A DNA stretch of 64,000 nt from Hofstenia miamia (Eukaryota > Xenacoelomorpha > Acoela > Hofsteniidae), in assembly GCA_900660155.1 (NCBI GenBank), contig CABFPE010000044.1:497931-561930 (forward strand), read 5' to 3'. Below are positions 1 to 12,411 of the stretch, piece after piece (the first letter of the stretch is position 1; each line of letters starts with the position of its first letter). A program made the translations under genes and the position numbers. The notes under the pieces are model-generated. The model did no database searches, was not told the origin of the DNA, and worked only from the letters and a program-made list of their open reading frames with translations.

Positions 1-166
1 TAACTATGTCGTTTATTTCATAGGGTGTTTTTCCCTAGATATGTATGAATTTCAACAGTTTCATTACGAATTAGATTTTCTTCTTCGTGCGTATTTTAAC
101 AATGAATTCCCTATAATAAACATACTAGCATAATTTTTCTTAATATCTTTTAACTTTCTAACTGTA

Positions 167-436
167 TTAACTAGGTGGTGCAGGTGCTGTTGTCTCTGTT
201 AGTAGTTCGTTATGCATATTAGTAACATGTAAGCTGGGAATATCACTGGTTTCAAATTTGTCAATATTGTCATCTTTCGTGGTAAAGGCGCAATCTTTTG
301 AATTTGCAATTTTAATGTAAAGAGTGCTTCTATCGATTCTTCTTTGCTTAACCTTGCAAACAATTGATGTAGTGGCATTTTTGCCTTCTTTTCTAAGTAA
401 CTTAATGCTGATTCTGATGAAATACCATAAAATAAT
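167..436 (-). CDS. Candidate C-terminal exon of an unidentified gene (low confidence)
   Basis: On the minus strand one frame stays open from about 436 to a TAA at 167-169. It encodes a basic segment (RKEGKNATTS), then an acidic polar tail (KDDNIDKFETSD) and ends TTAPAPPS. A plausible splice acceptor (pyrimidine-rich, ending TTTCATCAG) lies near 412. The composition resembles a cytoplasmic C-terminal tail. A second frame on the same strand is also open from 489 to 199 and starts MFETVGLSDS, so only one of the two can be real, and possibly neither is. I do not recognise a family in either reading. If it is genuine, this is the last exon of a minus-strand gene whose body lies further right, but nothing downstream on that strand supports one before NUDT2 begins on the opposite strand. 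Confidence 0.22.
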   Translation of the reverse strand: MILWYFIRISIKLLRKEGKNATTSIVCKVKQRRIDRSTLYIKIANSKDCAFTTKDDNIDKFETSDIPSLHVTNMHNELLTETTAPAPPS

Positions 437-489
437 TCACTCTGGATTTTTTGTGAGAGAGAGTCTGAGAGACCGACTGTTTCAAACAT

Positions 490-1609
490 TGTCCCATAAT
501 AATGGTAAATTTCTTAAATATAAGTTGACCATAAATTAATATTGGAAATATTAAATATGTGTGTAAAAGTTCTCTAAATTTGAATATCAAAGTTTCATTA
601 TTTGATGTGATAGTTTTTGGTATTTTTCTAAAAATTCAAAAATTTGATGTGAAATGTCCAATATAATTTGAAAGCCCTGTTAATGATTAATTGTATCCCA
701 CACAATGGACAAAACTTACATTTTCGTATTTCTTTTCCCATTTAACAGAATGTTAGAACTTCTTAAATTCTATGACTCATTCCATTACGAATATTCTCTT
801 TCAAAAATATCATGTAAGCTTATGCAACATAAGATCATTGTTTCAATTATAAATTTTGATTTATATCAAGTCTAAATTAGTAATATAAACAGTTAAACAG
901 TATTAAACGAACAACTCTCCATATTATGGAGGATGTTGTGGAGAGGGTAAATGCTTAAAGTAAGCCTTGCAACGTGGATCTATATATTAGTTTTCACTAC
1001 GTGTATCTGCAATGATTTTCATTATTCAATTGTCCAATGTTTAAACTATTTTTTTAATTGGTTTATTAAAATGGTGGGAATTTAAGAAAATGAAAAAACG
1101 AAAATTTGTTTAAGATTATCGAACAAATTTGTTCATGTCCACATCATGGCAAATGAGCACTAATGTTATCTGACTCTGCGCATGTGCTTGAGAGTCAAAT
1201 GCCATTGTAACAATAATGGTCCAACAGAATTCTCGTTAATAGTTTTTATGAGCTTCTTGTGAGTTTAGCCATTTTTGTTAATTTCGATATTTATCGCATT
1301 CTGATTGTGAAATACTGTAATATAGTAATGCACTTTGTGGTAAAATCCGTTAAAACCCTTGAAAACTAACTCCAGAATACAAATATTTACACAACATGTT
1401 GGATTCATCACGCCGTTTCCCTGTAAGCATTAATTTTTTGTATGTTTCCGCAAAAGTTCAGAAAGTTTAACAGAATACACACTAATTACTTTCAACATCT
1501 ACTAATTATAATAAATGTCTAACGATTATAGAGGCTGTTCCTTATTTCAATATCGATCTGTTTTTTCAGGCGTTACTTCCTTGGAACAATTGTAATTGAT
1601 TGCTGATTC
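490..1609. other. Intergenic stretch upstream of NUDT2; possible 5' UTR exon
   Basis: I see no protein gene. The part nearest NUDT2 may be its 5' leader. A donor-like CCT|GTAAGC lies at 1421-1427 and an acceptor-like TTTTTTCAG ends at 1569, so a non-coding exon ending near 1422 could be spliced to 1570 just before the NUDT2 ATG. This is inferred from splice consensus only. Confidence 0.25.
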
Positions 1610-1709
1610 ATGGAAAAATCGGTTGGATTTTTCATTTTTCGACTTGGTTCTACTACCGAATATTTGTTTTTGAAAAGTTCTAAACTTCATGAATGGGGAT
1701 TACCAAAAG
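1610..1709 (+). CDS. NUDT2: NUDT2 coding exon 1
   Basis: The exon opens at ATG 1610 and encodes residues 1-33 plus the first base of Gly34. It ends at CCAAAAG|GTAAAG, a strong donor at 1710. The ATG is the first in frame, and the protein then runs directly into the conserved FFIFR strand. Confidence 0.85.
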
Positions 1710-3455
1710 GTAAAGATTAGCACTATGAGGCTCTATAATTCAAATTCAATGAATTAATTGCATCACACTCACCCGTCCAGTTATAAATTGCAGTTAGATT
1801 TTCGTTACAAACTGGTTCAATGTTTAGTAATGATTTCAATTTTTATATTACATAATAGATTTTTATCTTAATTGCAATTACTTGCTTTATTTCCAAAACT
1901 GTTATTTGCAAGTCGAAGTTTATGTCAAGTATTTGCAGTTAATTTGTACCCTACCACTCTTAAATTCGAGCACAATTTATTTTCCTCATGAATTTGTTAT
2001 TGTCATTGTAAGCTTTATTTTAGGACACGTTGAAGTTAATGATACGGGTGAATTGGGCACTGCTTTTAGAGAAACCAGAGAAGAAACTAGACTGACTCCC
2101 AGCGATTTAACAGTCATCCCAAATTTTAGGTTTGATAACTTGTATAGTTTGCTAAAATTTTTGTGATAGTACTTTAAATACAAACAAACACTGCTCTATC
2201 TCGTCATCACATCTATAAACGAAAATATATATTTTATCATTTTTCATATGTTGACTTATATCACAAACGTCTTCCATTTTGTGGATTGTCGTTGTCTCTA
2301 CCTGCACTTGCGGTTGCCTTTTGCTTCCCATTATTTCATTTAAAACCCCTGCTAGTTAGTAATTTGACTTCCAAAAAATCATTTTTAATAAAAGAGAGTG
2401 TTCTACAAACATTATATTTGTAGAATTTGCCAGACAACACATTTTTCAATATCAATGTATGTATTTAACAAATCCATCACCATTTAATTGATATAAAAAT
2501 CTGCACTTCCATTCATTCTATTCTTATCAACTAATCAATAATTATACAATCCAAAAAAATGAAGAGCGAGTGCATTCAACCATAAAAACACGCTTGACCG
2601 GTCAAACACTTCGCTTATAAAATGATTTAATTTACAAAAACATCAATCACATGGTCTTTGGACTCTGGCTGTATAAACAGCGAGTAAGCCAATCATATTA
2701 TGAACATGTACAGTGCAATTAGTGGCTGCTAAGTATACTATTATTTTTTATTAAATATTTAAAAAATAAATAAGTGTATTTTCCAATTTTAAAAAATAAA
2801 TTCCTGCAATAATTGCACTAATTTTTAAATATGATTCCTGAATTATTGTTCATTGCCTAAATTACACTAGGATAGTGGGCTTCGTTACGTGTATAAGGCA
2901 TATTAAAGAGGTGAATTTGAATTTGTGTAAAATAGGTAACTTTCTTTTATAATAGGTTTCTGTGTACTATAAATGTACTTTGTATGTATCAAACATTAAA
3001 TAACATGAATGCGCAAAGTGTGATGAGGACGATTTATTGTCCTAAGCTCTTTAAGTCATATACGAAATTCACAAGTTCGTTTTTGTAGTAGCCAATTTTC
3101 CAAAGAAACAATCTGATATGCATTTAATACGTTTGCAATTCATTTTGTATCATATTTAGCTTACATTTTGATGTAGAATTTAAAATTTTATTAAAAATAA
3201 AAGAGATGCTTCAAAACAATCATGCTGAAAGCAACAGATGACAGTATTCACAATTTAACAATTTTTTACTAATGAAAAAAATGCAAAGTGTAGTTGGTGA
3301 AATGTTAGCTTATTCTAAAATACACCTATTGCGCTTATTATAGTGCACTTATTTTTGAGAAACTTCATTTTTACACGCCTGCTTTTAGATCTATGGCGAC
3401 CATGTGTATCAGTTCTAGGCATACCACTAGTAGCTTTTAATTTCCCATCTATTTT

Positions 3456-3490
<35 letters not shown>

Positions 3491-4057
3491 GGGTGTTTCA
3501 AAAGGCACGCCCGATGTTTAATATAAAGAAACGTGGTTAAAGAAAGAATTTATTTTTCTGATAAGTAGTATAACTACACAACAATGAAAAATGGAATTAC
3601 AGAAAATAAAATAGTTAATTGTGCACATTTTATTCATTTGTAGTATCCGAAACGGGTCTGTCAGTCCTTGGAGCATCATTTATATTGCCTGTCTCCAAAT
3701 TTTTTTAACTAAATTGGTGATTTTTCGGCATTGGATGAGGTGCATTATTTGGAAATGTTCTGCCAAAAGCAGTTGCTGCCCCATTTTCATTGTTTAGATA
3801 ATAAAACTTAGCTGCTGTAATTCTTTGTTGTTTAGTTAGAATGCAAAGCATGATTACATCTAAAATTATTTTTAAGTAATAATTCTTTAAGAATAATCAA
3901 TACAAGGATCTGCAAATAAGAATTCCTCAAAAAAATCAATGCGATGTAATTTCTACGTTATAAATGATTAGAGAAAACATAGATATAGAAAATATGATAG
4001 AAAAATATCCATTGACTTTTTAACTGTAAAAAATCGAGCGACTTTTGAAACACCCTG

Positions 4058-4099
<42 letters not shown>

Positions 4100-5254
4100 G
4101 GTGCGTAATAAGTTTGGAATCAAATGTTTAATTGCAGAGAATAAAAAATATACTATTTACAATTTCGATAACAATATTAGACTACATTTATACTAAATTC
4201 TACTCAAAATAGCCACCTTTAGCTTTCATGCACTTGTGTAGTCTTCTTGGGAAAGAATATCTCATCAGGAATTTTGTTCCATTCTCGTTGTAAGGATCTT
4301 TTTAGAGATTGGATGTTGTTGTGCCGAGTAGTACAAGCGTTTCCCTCTAGTATACTCCAAATACTAAAATCCATAGGGTTCAAATCCGGCGAATATGGTG
4401 GCCAATCCTCAGGAAGTATCACATCAGGAAAATTGTTGCACAACCACTCAACAGTTTCTTTTGCTCTTTGTGCTGGTGCTGAGTCTTGCTGCATGGTCCA
4501 TTGCCTGTCTTTGTAGTGATTTTGCTCCCAAGGTTTCACAACTGCCACAAAATATTCGGACGGTAGAACTCACCATTCATTTTGACACCTTTGTCAATAC
4601 AAATAATTGGTGTCCGTCCAGTGAAGCCTACTCCGGCCCACACCATTACAGAGGCAGGATTGCCTTGTCTGCTGACTATTTTCAAACTAGTAGGAATGTC
4701 TGATGATGTTGCTGCAAGTATGCGGTCATTTTGGCGATTGAATGATTGTTCATAGCAGCAATCTTGAGGATGTGTCGCTTGGAAAACCTTAATGACCTAT
4801 AGCCCAGCTGTTTCTTTACGACCTTTCGAATGGTCCCTTCAATAACTTTTAATTGTCTCGCCATTTTTCTCATTGATCCTATTCGACTAGCAACAATCTT
4901 CTTCAATTTTGCTGTAACTGCAGTTACAGGACGCCCTGACTTTGGTCTATTTTCCAATGTCCTCAACTCCTGATATCGCTTTATTGTTTTGGAAATATAA
5001 CTTCTACAATCTTGTGCTGCTCAAGTGCATGAAATATTTCACATTGGCGTTTTCCACTTTGATGCATTTCAACAGTGGCAGCTCGTTTTTGTTCCATTTG
5101 ACACCAAGAAATGGAAAGAAAGTCTAAAGCAAAAATCAACTGTTGAATGAAAAAATGTATCGAAAATAGTAATTATTTCTCTTTTATCTCTATCCTGTAT
5201 TTGATTGGTCATTTTTTAGACTAATAAATAAAGATGTTTCCAAACATATTACTC

Positions 5255-5294
<40 letters not shown>

Positions 5295-6466
5295 TTTTTA
5301 AACGCTATGAAAAATATAGACCAGTTTCGATTCTTAAAATCCTCATCAGTGACACATATGCGGGAAATAAATATTTACATGTACACTATTATAATACAAA
5401 ATTACTGCATGAACACTAGAATAAATTTAATGTTAGCACGCATTGTTGCTTATTTAGTAATTGATGTTTCTTTGTTTGCTTGATGATAAAAGCTTCCCCT
5501 ATTTTAGGATCTTGTGTTCTTAGTTGTATGTAAAAGTTTTTTTCTTTAGCTTGGTGTTCATGCATAAATATTTCTGAACATAGATGTCCGTGAATATTCT
5601 CCTTCATTCTTGTTACCAAATGTCGCTTTGTTTCTCCGACGTACGATTTTTCGCAATCATCACATTTATAATTATAATAGACAACAGAGGAAACTAAATT
5701 CTTTGGAATAGGATCTTTATTTTGGAACATATCTTTAGTTTTATGAGATGTAAACATAGAAACGATCTTTGTCAATTTTAAATTTGTATTCATAGTTGAT
5801 ATTTTCTTCTTTAAACTGTGAATTTGGTTACATACATAAGGAAGCTTTTTAAATATACATTGATCATAGTTTCATCAAGCTTTTCTATTTTATTGTCTTC
5901 TTCGTTATTGCAAAATAAAGTCTTTGAATATTGTTTGATTAATTTATGCGGATAACCATTATCCTCAAGTATTTTAAAAACTTTGTTGATGTCATCTGTA
6001 AGGTGTTTGTAATTTGAAGATGTAAGCTTAGCTCTATTAAGCAAAGCTTTGATTGTAGTTATTTTGTATGCTTTGTTATAATTTGAATGTTAAGGAATGT
6101 ATAATCCAGAATTTGTCATTTTTATGTACCAACTAGTTTCGTATTTCTTAGTAAAATTGTGTACGCACACATCTAGAAAATTTAATTTGTTATTTACTTG
6201 ACATTCCATGGTGAATTCAATACCTTTAAGATGATTATTGAGATATTTTAGAAAATTGTTTGCTTGGCCTTTTCCTTTAAATATTGCAAACACATCATCG
6301 ACATATCTAAAGTAACACTGTGGCTTGGTTATAGATGCTTTTTCAAAATTTACTTTCAAATATAATTCAAATTACGAAGCCGCTTAGTTTGATGTTACTA
6401 CGTTACAAAGCACACTCAGTTATTATTCCGCGGGAAATCAATATTTTTGAATGATTNATATTACTC

Positions 6467-6504
<38 letters not shown>

Positions 6505-9500
6505 TTTTTAAACGCTATGAAAAATATAGACCAGTTTCGATTCTTAAAATCCTCATCAGTGACACATATGCGGGAAATAAATATTTACATGTACACTATT
6601 ATAATACAAAATTACTGCATGAACACTAGAATAAATTTAATGTTAGCACGCATTGTTGCTTATTTAGTAATTGATGTTTCTTTGTTTGCTTGATGATAAA
6701 AGCTTCCCCTATTTTAGGATCTTGTGTTCTTAGTTGTATGTAAAAGTTTTTTTCTTTAGCTTGGTGTTCATGCATAAATATTTCTGAACATAGATGTCCG
6801 TGAATATTCTCCTTCATTCTTGTTACCAAATGTCGCTTTGTTTCTCCGACGTACGATTTTTCGCAATCATCACATTTATAATTATAATAGACAACAGAGG
6901 AAACTAAATTCTTTGGAATAGGATCTTTATTTTGGAACATATCTTTAGTTTTATGAGATGTAAACATAGAAACGATCTTTGTCAATTTTAAATTTGTATT
7001 CATAGTTGATATTTTCTTCTTTAAACTGTGAATTTGGTTACATACATAAGGAAGCTTTTTAAATATACATTGATCATAGTTTCATCAAGCTTTTCTATTT
7101 TATTGTCTTCTTCGTTATTGCAAAATAAAGTCTTTGAATATTGTTTGATTAATTTATGCGGATAACCATTATCCTCAAGTATTTTAAAAACTTTGTTGAT
7201 GTCATCTGTAAGGTGTTTGTAATTTGAAGATGTAAGCTTAGCTCTATTAAGCAAAGCTTTGATTGTAGTTATTTTGTATGCTTTGTTATAATTTGAATGT
7301 TAAGGAATGTATAATCCAGAATTTGTCATTTTTATGTACCAACTAGTTTCGTATTTCTTAGTAAAATTGTGTACGCACACATCTAGAAAATTTAATTTGT
7401 TATTTACTTGACATTCCATGGTGAATTCAATACCTTTAAGATGATTATTGAGATATTTTAGAAAATTGTTTGCTTGGCCTTTTCCTTTAAATATTGCAAA
7501 CACATCATCGACATATCTAAAGTAACACTGTGGCTTGGTTATAGATGCTTTTTCAAAATTACTTTCAAATATAATTCAAATTACGAAGCCGCTTAGTTTG
7601 ATGTTACTACGTTACAAAGCACACTCAGTTATTATTCCGCGGGAAATCAATATTTTTGAATGATTTATATGTGAATATTAAATGCCGTTGTGCTAAGCAT
7701 ATTTTCATTATTTGAACGAATTTTTTTAATGTATTTAAAAAAATTGGTTTTTTGCAGTTTTTCATTTATACATGCCCTTTGTAAATTTCCATGTGTAAAT
7801 GCGTGTTGTAACATAATTTATTTATATATTTTTTATTTCAAAACTGCCTAAATTTTAACATTTAACCCAAAAACCAACATAAAGCCTAAACAACCTAGAT
7901 GAGAACACCAGTGGTTATAGAATCGTCTCCTTCATTTTCATCTTTGATTCATGCACGCCGTACCTAGATGGGACTTGGGTGCTCTATTTTCAGCAAAGAA
8001 AGTTGTTGCTGCTATCTGAACACTGGGTGTGGGAAGAGTTTGAATGTTTTTCTGGATTTTAACCAAATTAAGAGAATTAGTCAATTTCAATAAATGCCTA
8101 AGCTATGTAAAAAAAATGCGCACTGTAATCAAACAGCCTACTCACAAGTGACTGCAAATCCAAAATTTTTAACTCAAATTAGCAGATATTCATATCCGCA
8201 CCCGCATTAATTACTATGATACGGAGCTTAATCCCTCAATTGCATCAAATGCTTCAACAAAAAGGCGAAAACTCAAAAGCCTTAATTATATTCTTTCAAA
8301 CATTTCTTTGCAGCTGCGCTGTTTATGATTGTACTTTTAAATATAACTGGTTTATAGGATGTTATATGCATAGTTGTTAAAAGCGTTATTTTACGTTATT
8401 TAAAAATTATTTAAAAAAATACGTTATTTTAAGTTGTTTAAAAACTCTCGGTAAAACACGTGAACCAAAAAAAAATTATTGATAACTGAAACCAGAACGT
8501 ATGTGTATGTTAAATCAATCAGAAACGGTATATGCAGTTGCTGAGACTTTTCGCTCGTAGTCCAAATCTATCATCCGATGAGTCAGTCGGCGGTTCAAGT
8601 AGACATACACAAGTTTATCTGCCCTCTTTGGCTCCAAACGATTGCTCTTTTACTGTGTATAAAGTCATGGGTAGATCAGTTTCGTTCTCCTGACGATGCA
8701 GCGCATGGCTGGGCTAAAATCTTGACCGTCATCTTGTGCAATTCTGGAGTAAGGACTCCGAAATTTGACCACCATTTATGTGCGGGAAGTGATTTTGCAG
8801 CTTTATTGACGGAAGAACTCCCAAACAGTCCTTCTTTTTGCCTGAATTTAGTTAGCTCGCTTAAGAACTTTGTTTGATCATCCACATTAGTATAGAAAAT
8901 CTCAACCACATTTGCAATTCTGACATAACATCCACATTGGTATTCTGGGAATAATTAGGAAAATTATATTCTGGGTCTGGAATAAAGCCGCACTATGAAG
9001 ATTGTTGTGAAATAAGGTCCAGCGTTTTGTTAATAATCCCTGCATTGCTTTGTGTTCTGGATGGTCTTTGGTTGTATTGCCTATAATTTAACCCATTTCA
9101 AACATCTTTGTAACAACAAGAATGTATAACTTCAATGTATTAACTACCAACACTGCTACGTGCTTTCTCCTTTTGTACAATACTCATGTTTACTAATATA
9201 ACATCGACTAATATTTACAGGTTACATCACATAGCTACTGACAAAATTCAGTTATACACTACAATCTTAAAATATAATTTCCTGACCATGGGCATACCTG
9301 ATTCGAAATCTCGCAAAAATGAAACAATAGGCTTGAATAATGAGTTAGCTCTGTGTCGTGTCCCACCATCCCTCGTCCAAAACACGCAGATTTACGAACT
9401 CAGTTGTTTGACTCGACCTAGACTTTAGCAAATCCTGATGTTTTTTATTAACGACGATCTCCTGTAACTCTTGTTTGATCATCTGCAATCGTGATTGACA

Positions 9501-12377
9501 TATGAAATTCGTGGCGAATCGTGTGTCATTTGCTTTCAAGAACTGAAGCTTGGAATGTTCCCGGAGATATGCTTAACCTATACAAATATTTCAAGCCGCC
9601 ACATAGTAGCAGACATTCGGGTTATCAATAGCTATGAGGATGTAATTTTGACCCTGGAAGTAATGCTGGTTCACAGCTATAAAAATGATAATAGGCAGTC
9701 TATGTCATAGGAAACAGATTGTTTTGATCAAGATTATGAAGAAGGTGAGGATTGACAACTCATTCAAACAATTTAAAAATAAAGAACAAATAGGATACAT
9801 ATTTATATATGTATCGCCTTGGTAGAGTGGCAATGGGACATCAATATGCTGATTCGCAAGAATAGTTCGTATTGAGTCAAGACTACTGCATTTTATGGCT
9901 ATCCATTTGCTTAACATTGTTATGGCGCATAGCATTGAAAAAATGAAACTTAAAGACAACAATAACCAAATTTATGTAGAACATTAAAACAACCAATATT
10001 ATTCAAAATTTTCAAAATTTTCTTCTGAACAAAATTATCGAAGTATTCAACTAAATTGGTGAGTGAGATATTTTCTGCAAGATGACACTCTTTATAGAAA
10101 ATGGTGACAATGTGCTTTGCGAATATAACGGTACTAAGCAGCACTACACTCTTGATACAAATGAAGTTCCGAGAGAATACCTGATTTTACACTTTCTTTC
10201 TAGTAAGCCTTTCGATCTTCTATGAAGAATTAGTTATAAGGAATAACTGTTTTCAACCAGTGCATCAAAATTACTGAGCAAGTGAATCTATAGTGGCAGA
10301 AGTATCCTTTGGTATATGAATAATGTTACATAGAAATATCAATAGAAATCGCAATCTTATATACTGAACGGAGTTCTCTTACTTTAACAGTGGTACTTTC
10401 AAGTGGCGGATATGGCGAAATAAGATTTGGTACCAATGCTGTTAAGCCTATAACAAACCGATATGCTGAGTAGTTTAATATTCCTTACGGATAACAAAGT
10501 TATGTGTATATATGTATGGCCAGCAGCAAGAGTTGATCAACAATTACTTTAGCAAAGCCCATATGAATCAATGAGATTCAAGAAGATAATATCTGTATGA
10601 TTGTTTAGATTATCAACATGAAAATTTAAATCTCCTACTAAGATCGCTTTGAACAGGACAAAGAAATACAGAAGTAAATTGCTCAAAGAAAGAAAATGAT
10701 TAGTTGGAAGAGAAATAATGAAGAGGTGAAAAAAGAGCCAATGTAATTGCTGTAGGCATGCATGAAAAAATTATTCGAAGCCGATATAAAGACAGAAGTT
10801 GTTAAACGTAGAACAGAAAATACTTTTTAATCTGTCAGGTAAATATGTTCTAGGATAGCCATGTTTCGGTTATTTCACGTGGGTAAATATCCTTTTCAAT
10901 AATAACATGAATTAAAAGGTATATCTTATCAACAACGATTGTGCCTTTAAAAACAAATTTGTATTTGGCATACCACCTTTTCTCCTTTGTTGAACAATTT
11001 CATGTTCTTTATCCTCACAACAGTTTTAGGAATTCCATTGTTAACCAAATCCTAATTGACAAAAACAGGAGTAGAAAAAGACTTCGGTGTGCAATTTTGT
11101 TCGAGAAGTACCAGAAACAAATTTGCCCTTTCTTCTAATATTGGCAAGTTTCCAAATTCCTGTTCAACACGTGAAAGAACTGTTGCTATTTGTGACAACG
11201 TGAGAAGGGATGAAAGTATTTCCATATAGAAAGGCTTAGCAGGTATGCACTGAAAAAATTAATCGTCAGACGGTAATGATAATTTTCCACGAGACATTAA
11301 ATCTGTAGAATTGGAATGATTGGATTCCTGCATTACTTGAAGCAATTCAATGTGATATAAATTTGTAAGCTCTTCATTACTTATTTCAAATTCTTCATAT
11401 ATTACACCATTTAAATTAAATGGCCACTGAATGCGCCGAAGGGAAGTACTTGATAAAACTTCAGTAAAGCCAATTAAGTAATTTCCTCCAGACATTTGCC
11501 TGAACTTCCAAATTCGCTTTTAAGTCAATCACTTGGAATTACGTACTCCACCCCACCATTCAGGCGTCGTTTAGCAATATGAACTAATCCCGGAAGAGTC
11601 TTGTAAATAACTTTGCTAGTTCCAGAAATTCGAAACGATCATCACTTAATGAGTAGACTACTCTGCGATCTGAATCATTATATCTTTCATAAAGAAAAGG
11701 ACACTTGACATTTATTATTTTCGACATTTGTTAGACTATTTCTATCATTCTTGTGGAACCATAATAACTGTCGTGTTTTCAAGCACTAACGCATTTTTTA
11801 TTGAAGACATCCAGAACAAGCTTAACCTTTTAGCATTTCATTATCATTGTCATTTTTAGATCTTTCCGCTGCAGTGCTATGTATTCGCCATTTATTGAAT
11901 CTTCAATTTCCACTGTACGGTTCAACTGATTTATGACAGATTCCGAATATTTTTATAATAGAACGATATCTTCAGTTGGCAAATACGGGTTTATTGCAAT
12001 TACATTACACTATTTTAGTAAAAACTAATAGTCATATTAAATGTAATGATAAATTAAATTTAGTGCTGGAGCATGGTGATATTCCGCATTGAACACTTTC
12101 TGCAAACTCAATACCATTTTTCATTGTTTATTCTCCTTTGATGTTTTCCTATAATGGCATATGCCTAATTTCTTCGGCATTGTTTTTATCAAATGTTTCG
12201 GTACTCCTTCTAGTTAAAAGAAGGTGTTTGAAATTAATTATTTTTTTTGAAAAGATATATATATANNNNNNNNNNNNNNNNNNNNNNNNNNNNNNNNNNN
12301 NNNNNNNNNNNNNNNNNNNNNNNNNNNNNNNNNNNNNNNNNNNNNNNNNNNNNNNNNNNNNNNNNNNNNNNNNNNNN

Positions 12378-12411
<34 letters not shown>

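Larger units (their letters stand above)
5246..7665. repeat. Direct duplication of about 1.21 kb joined by a single N
   Basis: Positions 5246-6456 recur at 6458-7665, including the maT terminal fragment, the (TA)n tract and the whole Penelope-like fragment. Reading the two side by side I find only a 1-bp indel (near 6350/7560) and a small change in TA number. An N at 6457 sits exactly on the junction, which points to an assembly join of overlapping contig ends more than to a biological duplication. Confidence 0.9.
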
